Source: Streptomyces sp. NBC_01233 (lineage in GTDB: Bacteria; Actinomycetota; Actinomycetes; Streptomycetales; Streptomycetaceae). Taken from it: a DNA stretch of 64,000 nt. Shown in pieces: positions 35,010-44,619 of the stretch. The stretch lies in NCBI RefSeq assembly GCF_035989305.1, contig NZ_CP108514.1:496001-560000 (forward strand). Reading direction: 5' to 3'. Within the stretch, counting starts at the first letter, position 1. Each line of letters starts with the position of its first letter. Under the pieces are notes generated by a model. That model saw only the letters and a list, made by a program, of their open reading frames with translations. It was not told the DNA's origin and did no database searches. A program made the position numbers and the translations under genes.

Positions 35010-37361
35010 TCAGGACACCACGGGGGCGGCGTCGACTTCGGTCAGCTTGACCGTGTACAGCCCGCTGCGCTCGCTCTTCACGTCCGTCACCTTGAGCTGC
35101 GTGCCCGGCGTGAGGATGTACTCCTCCTCCCCCGTGAAGGCGGAGAAGCTCCTGATCCCGACCGCTTGGGCGGGCGTCACCTCGAAGAGCGTCCGCTTGC
35201 CGCGGCTGCCCAGGAAGGAGCGGGCCACGTGCAGCTCGGAGGTGCACGAGGAGACGCCCCACCAGGTGACCGTCCGGCCCACCGGGTATTGCGCCCGCAG
35301 GTCCAGCGACACACCGCGCCACAGCGGCTTCGTGTGTGCGGGCAGCCCTGAGACCGCCGAGAACAGCAGCCTCAGGTACGGCAGGTAGGGCGTGACCCTG
35401 GTGCGGTCCGGGGAGCGGAGGACGGCGTTGATCTCGCGGTAGAAGGCGGACTCGCAGGTGTAGAGGTAGAGCGCGGCGATCGCGTCGGCGGACAGGCTGG
35501 TGGACATGTCGTCCGCCCGCCGCTTGCCGAAGTCGCGTGACCGGTCGATGTGTCCGGTGATCCCGGACAGCGTCGCGGCGACCGGTGCGACGGCGTCCTG
35601 GAAATCCATCAGCGGGGTGTCGAACACGCCGGTGATCGCGGGGAGGACCAGGCCCTCGTCCTTGACGCTGGTGAGCCGCTCCAGGTACAGCTGGTGCAGG
35701 TTCATGGTCGACTCGATGAAGGCGCCCATGCGTGCCGCGACGCCCCCGTCCGCACCGGCCGCGCCCTCGTTCCACCCCTTGCTCGGCAGCCAGTCGATCG
35801 CGTCGGCACCCAGTGACGCGAGAGCCTCGTTCACCATGGCGAAGTGGTCGCCCTCGCAGAAGATGTCGCCCTGCGCCGCCGGGTTCGCGTGGTCGATGTG
35901 CCGGACCTCGACGTCCGGGTACTTCTCCTGGAGTCGCAGGACGACCCGCTTCAGGCTGCGGGCGTGCGCCCCCCACCAGGCGAACACGATCCCGCGGTCC
36001 TCTTCGTCGGCGTCCTGCTTGGCCTTGAGGATCTCCTCGACGATCCGTTCGGCGACGGGTCGCCAGAACGCCGTGTGCTGGTCGGCACCCATCGCTCCGT
36101 CGCCGCTGGCGGTGAGAGAGGCGTTGAGCAGCAGCACACCCTGCGTGAGCATCGCCTGGAACCACTCCGGCGGCTGGACGGTGTCCCGCTCCTTCAACAA
36201 CGCGCGAACGTCGGCGATGGGCGTCTTCTTGGCGATGCCGTACTTCCACATCGCCGCTGCCTTGATGATGCAGCGGATGCTGACGACCCTGCCGAACTGG
36301 CTGTCCTTCCAGTCGCTGAAGGTGTTGTCGAACATGGCTATGCCGGTCGCGCTCTCCGGCCTCGGGTAGGGGTTCTGGCCGAAGGCGACGACCTTCCACT
36401 TGTGTGGCGGGTTGGGCTTGAGCGCCTGGAAGGTCAGTTCACGAACCGGGACGACCTCAGGGCTGCGGCCCTTCCCGATGAACCGGGAGGCGTCCGGCAG
36501 CCCCTCGATGACCGGCTTCAGGAGTGGAAGCCAGGGCTCACCGCCGCCGTTGAAGAGTTCGGTGAGAGCCAGGGGGTCGTTCGCGTCGGGCTGGGCCGGC
36601 GCCGCGCCGTTGATCGCGTCGGTCATGGGGGAAGTGCTCTCGATCGTCGTGGTCGGGGAGTGGACGTGGTCGGCCGGGTGGCCGGCGGAGACGGGATCGG
36701 CGGCCTTCGGCGGCACTATGCGTACGCGCTCCTCGGCGGGGGCGTTCTCGATTCCGTTCAGCTGCGTGATGATCGTGGCGCGCAACTCGTCGTCGTCCTC
36801 GAACCAGTGGTCGTGGAAGAGCGTGTAGCCGGTCCACATGAGGTTGGCGCACACCCTTGCCGGGACCCGGCCGGTCTGCGCACCCATCCCGACCAGCGCC
36901 ACGGAGCGGATGCTGCCCGGCACCTGCCGGTTCTGCCGGTGAACGGCCTGGAACGCGGCGGCGCATGCCAGTGCCACGTTCAGTGTGGCACTCACGTTCT
37001 GCGAGGACTGCACCATCGTCGGCGTCGATATCAGGTACCGGGGGGTGGTTGCCCCCGACGGGACACAGACCGCGCTGCCCACCGGGAGGGCTCCGGCGAA
37101 CCGGTCGCGGATCGCGCGCTGTACACGTAGCTGGATGCCGGATCCGAGGTGACGCTTGATGGCGGCGTCGACCCCGCCGTCCATCCGGCCCCGGGAGTTC
37201 GTCGGGGTGACCCAGGCGTCGACGTCCTCTTCAAGGATCGAGCCCCTGCGGATCTCGATGGCGGGGGTGTCCGCGAACGCCGCCCGCCACGCCTCCACCA
37301 CGCGCTCGTTCACGTCCGTCAGCACCACCCTCAGCGTGGGCTGAACACTGCTCTCGGTCAT
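35010..37361 (-). CDS. macro domain - uracil-DNA-glycosylase-like - ADP-ribosyltransferase fusion protein
   Basis: This 783-residue cytoplasmic protein joins three enzyme-like domains. Residues ~10-190 are a macro domain (VDAWVTPTNS 47-56, GRMDGGVDAAI 58-68), expected to bind or remove ADP-ribose. Residues ~310-525 follow family-1 uracil-DNA glycosylase: GQNPYP (328-333), QGVLLLNASLT (407-417), FAWWG (460-464), HANPAAQG (491-498) and HF (506-507); the catalytic Asp of GQDPYH is Asn here. Residues ~620-775 resemble arginine ADP-ribosyltransferases (PF01129): Arg692 in WRGVS, SSCTSE (704-709), ExE at Glu745-Glu747. Linkers of ~100 residues separate them. ATG at 37361 follows AGGAGG closely. No signal peptide or obvious antitoxin gene nearby. 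A stress, DNA-repair or antiphage role is possible. Confidence 0.85.
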   Translation of the reverse strand: MTESSVQPTLRVVLTDVNERVVEAWRAAFADTPAIEIRRGSILEEDVDAWVTPTNSRGRMDGGVDAAIKRHLGSGIQLRVQRAIRDRFAGALPVGSAVCVPSGATTPRYLISTPTMVQSSQNVSATLNVALACAAAFQAVHRQNRQVPGSIRSVALVGMGAQTGRVPARVCANLMWTGYTLFHDHWFEDDDELRATIITQLNGIENAPAEERVRIVPPKAADPVSAGHPADHVHSPTTTIESTSPMTDAINGAAPAQPDANDPLALTELFNGGGEPWLPLLKPVIEGLPDASRFIGKGRSPEVVPVRELTFQALKPNPPHKWKVVAFGQNPYPRPESATGIAMFDNTFSDWKDSQFGRVVSIRCIIKAAAMWKYGIAKKTPIADVRALLKERDTVQPPEWFQAMLTQGVLLLNASLTASGDGAMGADQHTAFWRPVAERIVEEILKAKQDADEEDRGIVFAWWGAHARSLKRVVLRLQEKYPDVEVRHIDHANPAAQGDIFCEGDHFAMVNEALASLGADAIDWLPSKGWNEGAAGADGGVAARMGAFIESTMNLHQLYLERLTSVKDEGLVLPAITGVFDTPLMDFQDAVAPVAATLSGITGHIDRSRDFGKRRADDMSTSLSADAIAALYLYTCESAFYREINAVLRSPDRTRVTPYLPYLRLLFSAVSGLPAHTKPLWRGVSLDLRAQYPVGRTVTWWGVSSCTSELHVARSFLGSRGKRTLFEVTPAQAVGIRSFSAFTGEEEYILTPGTQLKVTDVKSERSGLYTVKLTEVDAAPVVS

Positions 37362-37717
37362 CGTCCTCCTGTCGGGAAACGGCCCTTGCAACATCCCGAA
37401 CATAACCGCCGCCACTGACAACGGGGTCCCGGCGAGGGGCTGATGACCAGCCGTCACAGCTGGGGAAACGCCCCCGCCGACCGGCCTGCGGCCACCGCCG
37501 GAGGTACGGGCGGTGCCAGGTGAGCCGCGGCGGGTGTGTCCGAAGCTGTGCGCAAGCCGGGACCTCTCCGCCGTCGGGCAGATCGCGGGAGCGGCGCCGG
37601 CAACGAGCCGCGACGCGCCGGATCACGCGGGCAGCCGTCCGTGACCGCGGCCGCATGTCCGACCGGTCCGCGGGAACCCGGCAGGGCGGGGGCGTCGAGA
37701 AGGAGGAAGAGGGAACC

Positions 37718-39057
37718 ATGGCATCCGACGCGTCGCCGGTGCCCGTGCCGGCCGCCACGGGCACCGTCACCACGGCCGTGCCGGCCCGCCTCGACCGCCT
37801 GCCGTGGTCCCGGTGGCACCGGATGATCGTGATCGGCCTCGGCACCGTCTGGATCCTCGACGGACTCGAGGTCACCATCGTCGGCAACGTCGCCGGCCGG
37901 CTCGCAGAGGAAGGCAGCGGCCTCGACATCACCGCCGCCCAGGTCACCGGCGTCGCCGCCGCCCTCTACGTGGCAGGTGCCTGCTGCGGGGCGCTGTTCT
38001 TCGGATGGCTGACGGACCGCTACGGCCGCAAAAGGCTCTTCATGGTCACCTTGGCCGTCTACCTCGGCGCGACCGCGATGACCGCACTTTCGTTCGAGTC
38101 CTGGTGGTTCTTCCTCTTCCTCTTCCGCTTCCTCACCGGCTTCGGCATCGGCGGCGAGTACGCGGCCATCAACTCGGCGATCGACGAGCTGATCCCGTCC
38201 CTCTACCGGGGCCGGGTCGACCTCATCATCAACGGCAGCTACTGGCTGGGCGCGATCGGTGGCGCCCTGCTGTCCGTCGTGATGCTGGACACCGACATCT
38301 TCCCCAAGAACCTCGGCTGGCGGCTCAGTTTCGCCCTCGGTGTCGTCCTCGGCCTGGTCATCCTGCTGGTACGCCGGCACGTTCCGGAGAGCCCGCGCTG
38401 GCAGTTCATCACGGCAAGGCGCAGGACGCGGAGGAACTGGTGTCGTCGGTGGAGCACCGGATCGAGCAGGAGAAGGGCGAACGCCTCCCTCCGCCGGCCG
38501 GTGAGATCACCATCCACCAGCGCGAGAGCATCGGCTTCGGCCTGATCGCCAGGACGGTCTTCGGCCGCTACCCGCGCCGCGCGTTCCTCGGCCTGTCGCT
38601 CTTCATCGGCCAGGCGTTCCTCTACAACGCCGTCACCTTCGGCTTCGACACCATCCTCACGACGTTCTTCGACGTGCCGACGGGCAACACCGGCTACTAC
38701 TTCGCCGTCATCGCCGCGGGCAACTTCCTCGGCCCCCTGCTGCTCGGCAAGCTGTTCGACACGCTCGGACGCCGGACCATGATCTCCTCCACCTACCTGC
38801 TCTCGGGCGTGCTCCTGTTCGGCACGGCGTGGCTGTTCGACCGGGGTTCCCTCACGGCGACGAGCATGACGGCCTGCTGGTGCGTGGTGCCGGGTGTGGT
38901 CGGCGACACGGCACTCGCCTTCCGGATCGGCGCCGCGCCGATGTGCGCCGCCGGACTCGTGGCGGTTCTCCTGGCGGTCAAGGCCGAGCGCCGCTCACTG
39001 GAGGACATCGCCGAGCCTCTGTCGGTGGCGGAGCCGGCCCCGGCCGGTTCGGAGTGA
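37718..39057 (+). pseudogene. MFS transporter (sugar/metabolite type) with frameshift and internal deletion
   Basis: ATG at 37718, after AAGGAGG, opens a typical 12-TMS MFS protein ([11 protein letters not shown], motif [21 protein letters not shown] [11 protein letters not shown]). After ESPRWQFI the frame shifts: a missing C near 38410 (ATCAC for ATCCAC) moves the rest into another frame, beginning [11 protein letters not shown]. That frame continues to the stop at 39057, but ~45-50 residues between CWCVV and GVVGDT, holding two late helices and the FPMETR motif, are deleted. It is divergent from the macro/UDG/ART gene. Confidence 0.75.
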
Positions 39058-39129
39058 CCACGTCCTTCGTCGCCCAGGATGGCCTCCCGAGTGCGACTGG
39101 GCGCTTCAGTCGGCAGCGATCGCCGGCTG

Positions 39130-39285
39130 AAGCGCCCAGGTCGGGTCGGGGCGGGGATCGAGACGCCCTCCGCGCGGAACCTCCTGTACAGGCCCTTGAT
39201 GAACGCGAGCTTGATCCGGTATTGGTCGCTGAACTCGCCGACGCCCAGGAACACAGTGAAGATGATTCGGGAGTCCGCGGACGGG
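39130..39285 (-). pseudogene. C-terminal fragment of MscS-type mechanosensitive channel
   Basis: About 45 residues on the minus strand (IIFTVFLGVGEFSDQYRI, then YRRFRAEGVSIPAPTR) match the end of the MscS cytoplasmic domain, whose last strand typically reads GIxIPFPQR. No membrane segment precedes it, so only a scrap remains, lying directly behind the decayed MFS gene. Confidence 0.5.
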
Positions 39286-39396
39286 TGAGCTCGGCCGAGC
39301 CAGACCCCTGCAGCCGGACGGTTCTCCAGCCCTGAGGGGCGCGGAAGGGCCGGCGCGTTCACACTGGCAGGGCGACGAGTACAGTAAGGAGGCCGG

Positions 39397-39687
39397 ATGA
39401 CCTGGGCATCATGGACCACTCGCGGCATCTTCGCAGGTCGGGACGGAGTAGAGACCGGCGAGAAGGGCCACGTCCTCACCGGCGAGCTCGATATTCACAC
39501 CACGTGGACCGAGGTCGACGGTCTGGCGCACGTCACGGTGCAGTACAGCGGGGCGTCCGACTGGCTCCCCCTCGCCGGAAGCCCCGTCCCGTGCGCCAGC
39601 GAGGACGCGAGCCGCGCCCTCCACGACGCGGTCATCCACTCCATACGCCTCGGAGCGGTCCTCCCTCTGAGCACCGGCCTTCCCTGA
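39397..39687 (+). CDS. hypothetical protein
   Basis: This 96-residue soluble protein has no recognised domain. A strong AAGGAGG ribosome site lies 4-5 nt before the ATG, which supports real translation. It has a beta-rich start and a helical end (ASRALHDAVIHSI). Confidence 0.6.
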   Translation: MTWASWTTRGIFAGRDGVETGEKGHVLTGELDIHTTWTEVDGLAHVTVQYSGASDWLPLAGSPVPCASEDASRALHDAVIHSIRLGAVLPLSTGLP

Positions 39688-39733
39688 CCCGGGCCGCGTG
39701 AGCCCCCACCAATGAGGTGAGGAAGCCTCCCAC

Positions 39734-40159
39734 CTAGTCCTCGAATGGAACAAACCTGGCAAGCGAAGTCCAGTCCAGGGGCCGCACGATCGTGGCCAGG
39801 CAGGCAAAGGGGTCCTGTGCGGCCGTTTGGAACCACATCACCGAGAGCACCGTGTGCCCAGGCTCTGCCATGTCCTCGGGATTCCACCATGACGTCAGTC
39901 GAGCATGAACCACTTCTCGCGGCAGCCACTCCTCGACCCGCCTCTCCGCATCGGCTCGGAGCTTGTCGAGATCGTGCACATACAAGTGCGGCGTCGCTGC
40001 CCTCGCCTTCTCGATGCCCATCAGACGAAAACGACGGTGCAGGTGCGGCGTCCCTTCGAGCATGCCTTCAAGGTCGTCACTTACCGTGAGCTCGCGAAGC
40101 TCAGCGCGCACCGGTCCCACCTGATAGCCACGCAACTCGTCAGGGCTCGTCTGGATCAT
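39734..40159 (-). CDS. hypothetical protein
   Basis: This 141-residue soluble protein has no recognised family; several Trp/His-rich stretches (TSWWNPEDMAEPG, VMWFQTAA) suggest a folded domain. ATG at 40159 is used, with an alternative 17 codons upstream. No ribosome site stands out at either. It is convergent with the gene at 39397. Confidence 0.5.
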   Translation of the reverse strand: MIQTSPDELRGYQVGPVRAELRELTVSDDLEGMLEGTPHLHRRFRLMGIEKARAATPHLYVHDLDKLRADAERRVEEWLPREVVHARLTSWWNPEDMAEPGHTVLSVMWFQTAAQDPFACLATIVRPLDWTSLARFVPFED

Positions 40160-40355
40160 GGCCAGAGGGTAGACGCGTCCGACGAACGGACCAAACGACT
40201 TCCGATTCACGCCCTGAAGGGTGCGCCAGAAGGCTCGGTGCGGGCAGGTCGCAGAGGTGTCGGACCTGCTTGTTCCACCGGGTCAGGGCGATCGGCCTGG
40301 ACGGCGTGGTAGAGGCCGTTGCGGTTGTCTTGGTCACCTGGACGAAGATTCATGC

Positions 40356-40742
40356 ATGAGCAGAGAGACTGACGAGGTAAGCGAAGCGATCGCGGGTGAG
40401 TTGCGCCTGATGGACCCCAGCGTGCGCATGTCACAGTCGCTGGCCCGGCAACTCCTTGACCCGCACTTCGTGGAAGTCGGCGCCTCGGGCCGGCGGTGGA
40501 CGTACGAGGAAATGCTTGCCGAGCTGCCCGAGATGGATGGTGCCGCGGAAGACGGCCCGCGCTATGAACCCTCGGAAATGATCGGCGTCATGGTGGCGCC
40601 CGGGCTGGCGCACATCACCTACGAGACCAGGATCGGCGCAGATCGGGCACGGCGGAGTTCGCTCTGGCGTAAGCAGGGCGCGACGGCGGAGTGGCAGATG
40701 TACTACCACCAGGCCACACCCGTTCCGCCTGAGGACGTGTGA
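40356..40742 (+). CDS. DUF4440 / NTF2-like protein
   Basis: This 128-residue protein resembles the SnoaL/DUF4440 cone-shaped fold: an N-terminal helix, RQLLDPHFVEVGASGRRWTYEEML, then beta strands ending with WRKQGATAEWQMYYHQATPV. Such proteins act as small hydrolases, isomerases or binding proteins. Starts at ATG 40356; a nearby second ATG (40352, other frame) is not used. Monocistronic. Confidence 0.75.
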   Translation: MSRETDEVSEAIAGELRLMDPSVRMSQSLARQLLDPHFVEVGASGRRWTYEEMLAELPEMDGAAEDGPRYEPSEMIGVMVAPGLAHITYETRIGADRARRSSLWRKQGATAEWQMYYHQATPVPPEDV

Positions 40743-41434
40743 CCGCGGGGCGGAGGCCGCCGGGCTTCGGGGTCTCACGGCAGACGGTACCCAGGCGATT
40801 CTCGCACTGGTCCAAGGCCCGGGTATGGGCCGAGCTGCACCGCACGAGCGCACGGTGGACTGGCTGAACGGCTGCCGACGGCTCCACCGTCGCTACGAGC
40901 GAAATGCAGAGCACTTGCCAGCCTGCGTCGGCATCGCCAGCACCCTCATCTGCTACGCCGCGTCGCCAACTGAGACGACCTCGTGGCCGTTGCGCGCAGC
41001 CGGTACCGCGCGGGACGTTTCACCGCCGGCGTCAACGCATCCTTCGGGGCCGGTGAACAGCGCGTGGTTGGCGCTGCCGTTGTGGGCGGAGCGGAAGGCG
41101 GGCGCGCGTCGGCGCAGAAGACGGGCCGGAGAGTATCCGCCGCGCCGGGCTGCCCGACGCGTACATCCGCAGTACGGATCACACGCGGCCTGATCGACCA
41201 GCACCCGGGGAAGACCTCCTCTCACTCCCCCTCGTCGGCATCGTCATCTGGATCCGGCGCTGATCCAAGAGACAGAACCTTGCCGGCGCCCCCCGGGGCG
41301 GCGGACCCCGCCGCCCCGGACCGGCCCTGTTCCCGGCGTACGAGGCCGGTGGGATCGCCGGCGTGAGCGAACGGCGGCCGGGGCGGCACACGAGTGGCTG
41401 CCCTCACCGCCACCGCCCCCTCACCCGATTCCGG
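40743..41434. other. no supported gene
   Basis: This ~690-bp region has only short overlapping frames on both strands and no recognisable family sequence or strong ribosome site. Two minus-strand frames (about 40950-41225) were considered and not accepted. Confidence 0.4.
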
Positions 41435-42316
41435 TCACGCCTGGACGGGCGGGGCCGGGAGCGTGGCGAGTTCGCCCAGGGCGCGGGCCGCCGGCTCCGG
41501 GTCGACCAGCCACTTCAGGTGGCTGCCCTCCAGCGTGCGGACGTCGTACGGGTTGTCCGGCGTCAGCTCGTTGCCCTCCCGGATCAGTCGGTCCTGTATG
41601 GCGAGGGGCAGGCTCGCGTCGTCGGCCAGGCGGATGTAGGTCTTCGGGATGCGGCCCCAGGTCGCGGCCTGCGCCCGGTCGGCAGAGCCGCCGGCGTCCA
41701 GGTTCTCGTCGGGCTGGAAGGTGTTCAGGAAGGTGAGGAACTGCTCGTCGGTGCCGTCGGCGAAGAAGGCCGCCTTGAACGCCGCGAGCGAGTCCGGGTT
41801 CCCGGTGCGGAAGTTGACGCGGAGCAGGCCGAGTTCGGCGGGGTTCCCGGCCAGCGCCGAAGCGAAGGCAGCGGGGTCGACCCCGGCCATCTCCGGCTCG
41901 GCGTAGTAGTCACCGACGTCGAGACGGACGGGGCACCAGGCCGAGACGTAGACGATGCGGTCGATCAGGTCCGGGCGCGCGTTGGCCGCGGCCGTGGCGG
42001 TGATGCCGCCGCGGCTGTGGGAGACGAGGATCACGGGGCCGTTCCGCTTGGCCCGTTCCAGGATCCCGATCAGGTGCGCGGCGTTGTCGGCGAGCGTGAC
42101 GCCCTTGATCGCGCCGGGCGCGGTGGCGAGCCCTTCGGGGTCCTGGGGCGTCTGGTAGGCGCGGGTGAAGGTCGCCTGGAATCCGTGGCCGGGCAGGTCG
42201 ACGGCGACCGAACGGTGCCCGAGGAGGCCGAGCTCGGCCTGAAGGGGCGCGAAGGAGAAGGAGTTCGCGAAGGCTCCGTGAACCAGGACGAACGTCGGTT
42301 GCATCTGTGTACTCAC
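41435..42316 (-). CDS. alpha/beta-hydrolase
   Basis: This 293-residue cytoplasmic protein is an intact alpha/beta-hydrolase: oxyanion strand LVHGAF (residues 11-16), nucleophile elbow SHSRGG (Ser, about 101), and a late EGSHLKW with the catalytic His. Its cap region and length match the EstE/salicylate-esterase-like family that often acts on small aromatic or lactone esters. GTG at 42316 is preferred; an ATG four codons later is possible. Monocistronic. Confidence 0.85.
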   Translation of the reverse strand: MSTQMQPTFVLVHGAFANSFSFAPLQAELGLLGHRSVAVDLPGHGFQATFTRAYQTPQDPEGLATAPGAIKGVTLADNAAHLIGILERAKRNGPVILVSHSRGGITATAAANARPDLIDRIVYVSAWCPVRLDVGDYYAEPEMAGVDPAAFASALAGNPAELGLLRVNFRTGNPDSLAAFKAAFFADGTDEQFLTFLNTFQPDENLDAGGSADRAQAATWGRIPKTYIRLADDASLPLAIQDRLIREGNELTPDNPYDVRTLEGSHLKWLVDPEPAARALGELATLPAPPVQA

Positions 42317-42541
42317 TTTCCGGCCGCCGCGGTTCGGCGTCGGCCATGGCGGGCCGCCGCGCGGCGAGCCGACTCAAGGCCGAGGAACGGGCTCACGTCC
42401 GTGGCACACCGTCCCCCGCTGCGGGGGACGACGTCGTGCGTGGAGCGCGTCACTCGGTCAAGTGCGGGAAACCGCTGCGCCTGACGGGCATGGGGTGGAC
42501 ATTCGCTTGATGTCCGAGGATTCACACGGTCCAGTGGAGGA

Positions 42542-44494
42542 TCATCCGCACGACTGGGTTCGACGCAGGACCAGGCAGAGGAAGCCGAAGCTGTCCCGGT
42601 ACCCGTGCAGCCACTCCGAACGCTGGGCGGTGGCCGTCTCCAGTACCTGTGCGGCGGCCGGATCGTCCGGGTGGTCCAGGGCCCACGAGGCCAGCGAGCC
42701 CCAGCAGGCCCACTCGTAGGCGTCCAGCTCACTGCGGGTGCTGACATGGCCGTGGACAGGGGTCCATCCGTCGGCGACGACGTGGTCCACCGTGGTCGCC
42801 AGGTCGGCGAGGTCACCGAACATCTCGACGGCCGCTGGTGAAGGGGCGCGGTCCCAGAAGCACTCACCGATCAGAACGCGGCCTCCGGGAGCCAGGTGCT
42901 TGCGGGCCGCCGCGAGGGTGGGGAGAAGACCGCCGAAGGCATGCGTGGCGCCGACGCTGATCACCAGGTCGAACGGCTGTGCAGAAACGAAATCCGCGGC
43001 CTCCTGTTGGTGGAGGACCAGGCGCTCGTCGACTCCGAGTTCGCCCGCTGCCCGGCGGGCCTGCGTCAGGGCGACTTCGGAGACGTCGACGCCCTCGGCG
43101 TGCAGGTGCGGGCGCGCCTCCAGAGCGCGCAGAAGCCATTCCGCTGTGCCGCATCCGAGGTCGAGTACCCGCTCGTCGCCCCGCGGGAGGCCGCGTTCGA
43201 GCAGCCGGCTGACCGAGTCGTCGTCGAGCGGAGACTTTATCGGGTGGGCGGCATGGGCGATCATGGAGATCTGTTCGCGGCTCACCGTCGCGGCGTGCCC
43301 CGTGTCGAGGAGCAGCTTCGCGGCCACCGCCGTCCCGTCAGTGCGGATCGTGTCGGCCACGGCCTTCGCCCGTGCTTCCGTCTCAGGGGTCAGGGCCGTC
43401 CTGAGTGCGGCTGACAGCGACTCGAAGGTCGGGGTCGGGCCGTCGTGTGCCGCGCCGATGCCCAGGTCGGCCACGCGGGCCGCCCAGTGCGGCTGGTCCA
43501 CGAACTGGGGTACCACCACCTGGGGTGCACCGGCTCGGGCGGCGGTGGTCGTGGTGCCTGCGCCGCCGTGGTGTACGACGGCCGCGACCCGGCGGAACAG
43601 GGACTGGTGGTTGACGTCGCCGACGGCGAAGCAGTCGTCCGAGTCCTCCGCCAGGCCCAGGTCCGCCCAGCCGCGGGAGACGAGCACACGGCGGCCCTGC
43701 GCGCGGGCCGCCTCGACGGTGGTCCGGGCGATGTCGGTGGCTCCGCTCATGGGCATGCTGCCGAACCCGACGTACACCGGTGGGGTGCCGGCGTCCAGGA
43801 ACGCCTCCAGGTCGGCGGGCAGGGGGCGTTCGTCGGGCAGGATCCACGCGCCGGTCTGCACGAGGTCGAGGTTCGTGAGTTGCTGCCACGGGCCCAGGAC
43901 GGGGTCCACCGCCAGCCACGGCCGTTCGGTGAAGACGTGGTCACGGACGTTGTCCACCGGTGCCAGGCCGATCGCCGCGCGGTGGGCGTTGAGGGGCTTG
44001 AGGTAGAGGGCGTTGACCTTCTGGGCGTCCAGGTCCCACAGGGCCTGGTTGTCGGTCATGTCGGGCGGAGCCGGCGGGCCGGGCCGCGGCGACGGCCGGT
44101 AGTGCGCGGAGGGCATCTCGAACGGGTGGAAGCCCGCGTACACGTAGCGGATGCCGAGCTTCTCTGCCACCGAGCGGGCGCCGGCCGGCATCAGGCCGCT
44201 CGCCACCAGCACGTCACAGCCCTCGGCCGCCCTGCCGACCGTGTCGAAGTGCGCGGCGACCAGCTCGGCCGCGAACGCGGCCGCGTCCGACGGCGGCGCT
44301 CCCGTCCGCAGCGCGCGCACGTCCCGCCCGAAGGGCACGAGTTCCGCGCCGACACCGGCCAGCAGTTCCGCGAACTCCTCGTCCGGCGGTGCGCACACGC
44401 GTACCTCCGCGCCGAGTTTCCGCAACTGCGCCGCCAGTCCCGCCAGCGGCGCGATGTCGCCGCGCGATCCGTACGCCATCAACAGCACGCGCAT
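42542..44494 (-). CDS. fusion: MGT-type glycosyltransferase (GT1) + SAM-dependent methyltransferase
   Basis: This 650-residue protein has a GT1 glycosyltransferase (about 1-400) with the N-terminal donor-free domain beginning LLMAYGSRGDIAP, the nucleotide-sugar loop HHGGAGTTTTA (308-318) and the PQ-DQ pair (329-334). From about 425 it becomes a class I methyltransferase with motif I DLGCGTAEW (445-453) and following helices. The two activities are usually separate genes; here they are one uninterrupted frame. It may glycosylate and then methylate a sugar or aglycone. The next gene (cupin) starts about 500 bp upstream on the same strand. Substrate unknown. Confidence 0.85.
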   Translation of the reverse strand: MRVLLMAYGSRGDIAPLAGLAAQLRKLGAEVRVCAPPDEEFAELLAGVGAELVPFGRDVRALRTGAPPSDAAAFAAELVAAHFDTVGRAAEGCDVLVASGLMPAGARSVAEKLGIRYVYAGFHPFEMPSAHYRPSPRPGPPAPPDMTDNQALWDLDAQKVNALYLKPLNAHRAAIGLAPVDNVRDHVFTERPWLAVDPVLGPWQQLTNLDLVQTGAWILPDERPLPADLEAFLDAGTPPVYVGFGSMPMSGATDIARTTVEAARAQGRRVLVSRGWADLGLAEDSDDCFAVGDVNHQSLFRRVAAVVHHGGAGTTTTAARAGAPQVVVPQFVDQPHWAARVADLGIGAAHDGPTPTFESLSAALRTALTPETEARAKAVADTIRTDGTAVAAKLLLDTGHAATVSREQISMIAHAAHPIKSPLDDDSVSRLLERGLPRGDERVLDLGCGTAEWLLRALEARPHLHAEGVDVSEVALTQARRAAGELGVDERLVLHQQEAADFVSAQPFDLVISVGATHAFGGLLPTLAAARKHLAPGGRVLIGECFWDRAPSPAAVEMFGDLADLATTVDHVVADGWTPVHGHVSTRSELDAYEWACWGSLASWALDHPDDPAAAQVLETATAQRSEWLHGYRDSFGFLCLVLRRTQSCG

Positions 44495-44619
44495 GTCGTG
44501 TTTCTCATTTCTGTGGATGCCGGCCTCGGCCGGTGATGGTGCGGCAGGATCCGGGTCTTCCGGGTCTTGCCTCAGGCCCCTTGGAGCGGGTTCGTGTCGG
44601 GCGGTGGCGGTCAGCGGGA

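Noticed and set aside
35844..37130. 428-codon plus-strand frame opposite the macro/UDG/ART gene
   Set aside because: Composition is Gly/Val/Asp-rich without recognisable domains and it is fully antisense to a gene with three matched domains.
33823..37361. Toxin-antitoxin pair with the macro/UDG/ART protein as toxin
   Set aside because: The nearest genes are a DUF4190 membrane protein and a DUF2867 protein with its own TetR control; neither resembles an antitoxin, and the macro domain within the same protein could supply reversal.
40946..41225. Minus-strand hypothetical gene
   Set aside because: Two overlapping frames compete, no ribosome site is seen and no family resemblance is convincing.
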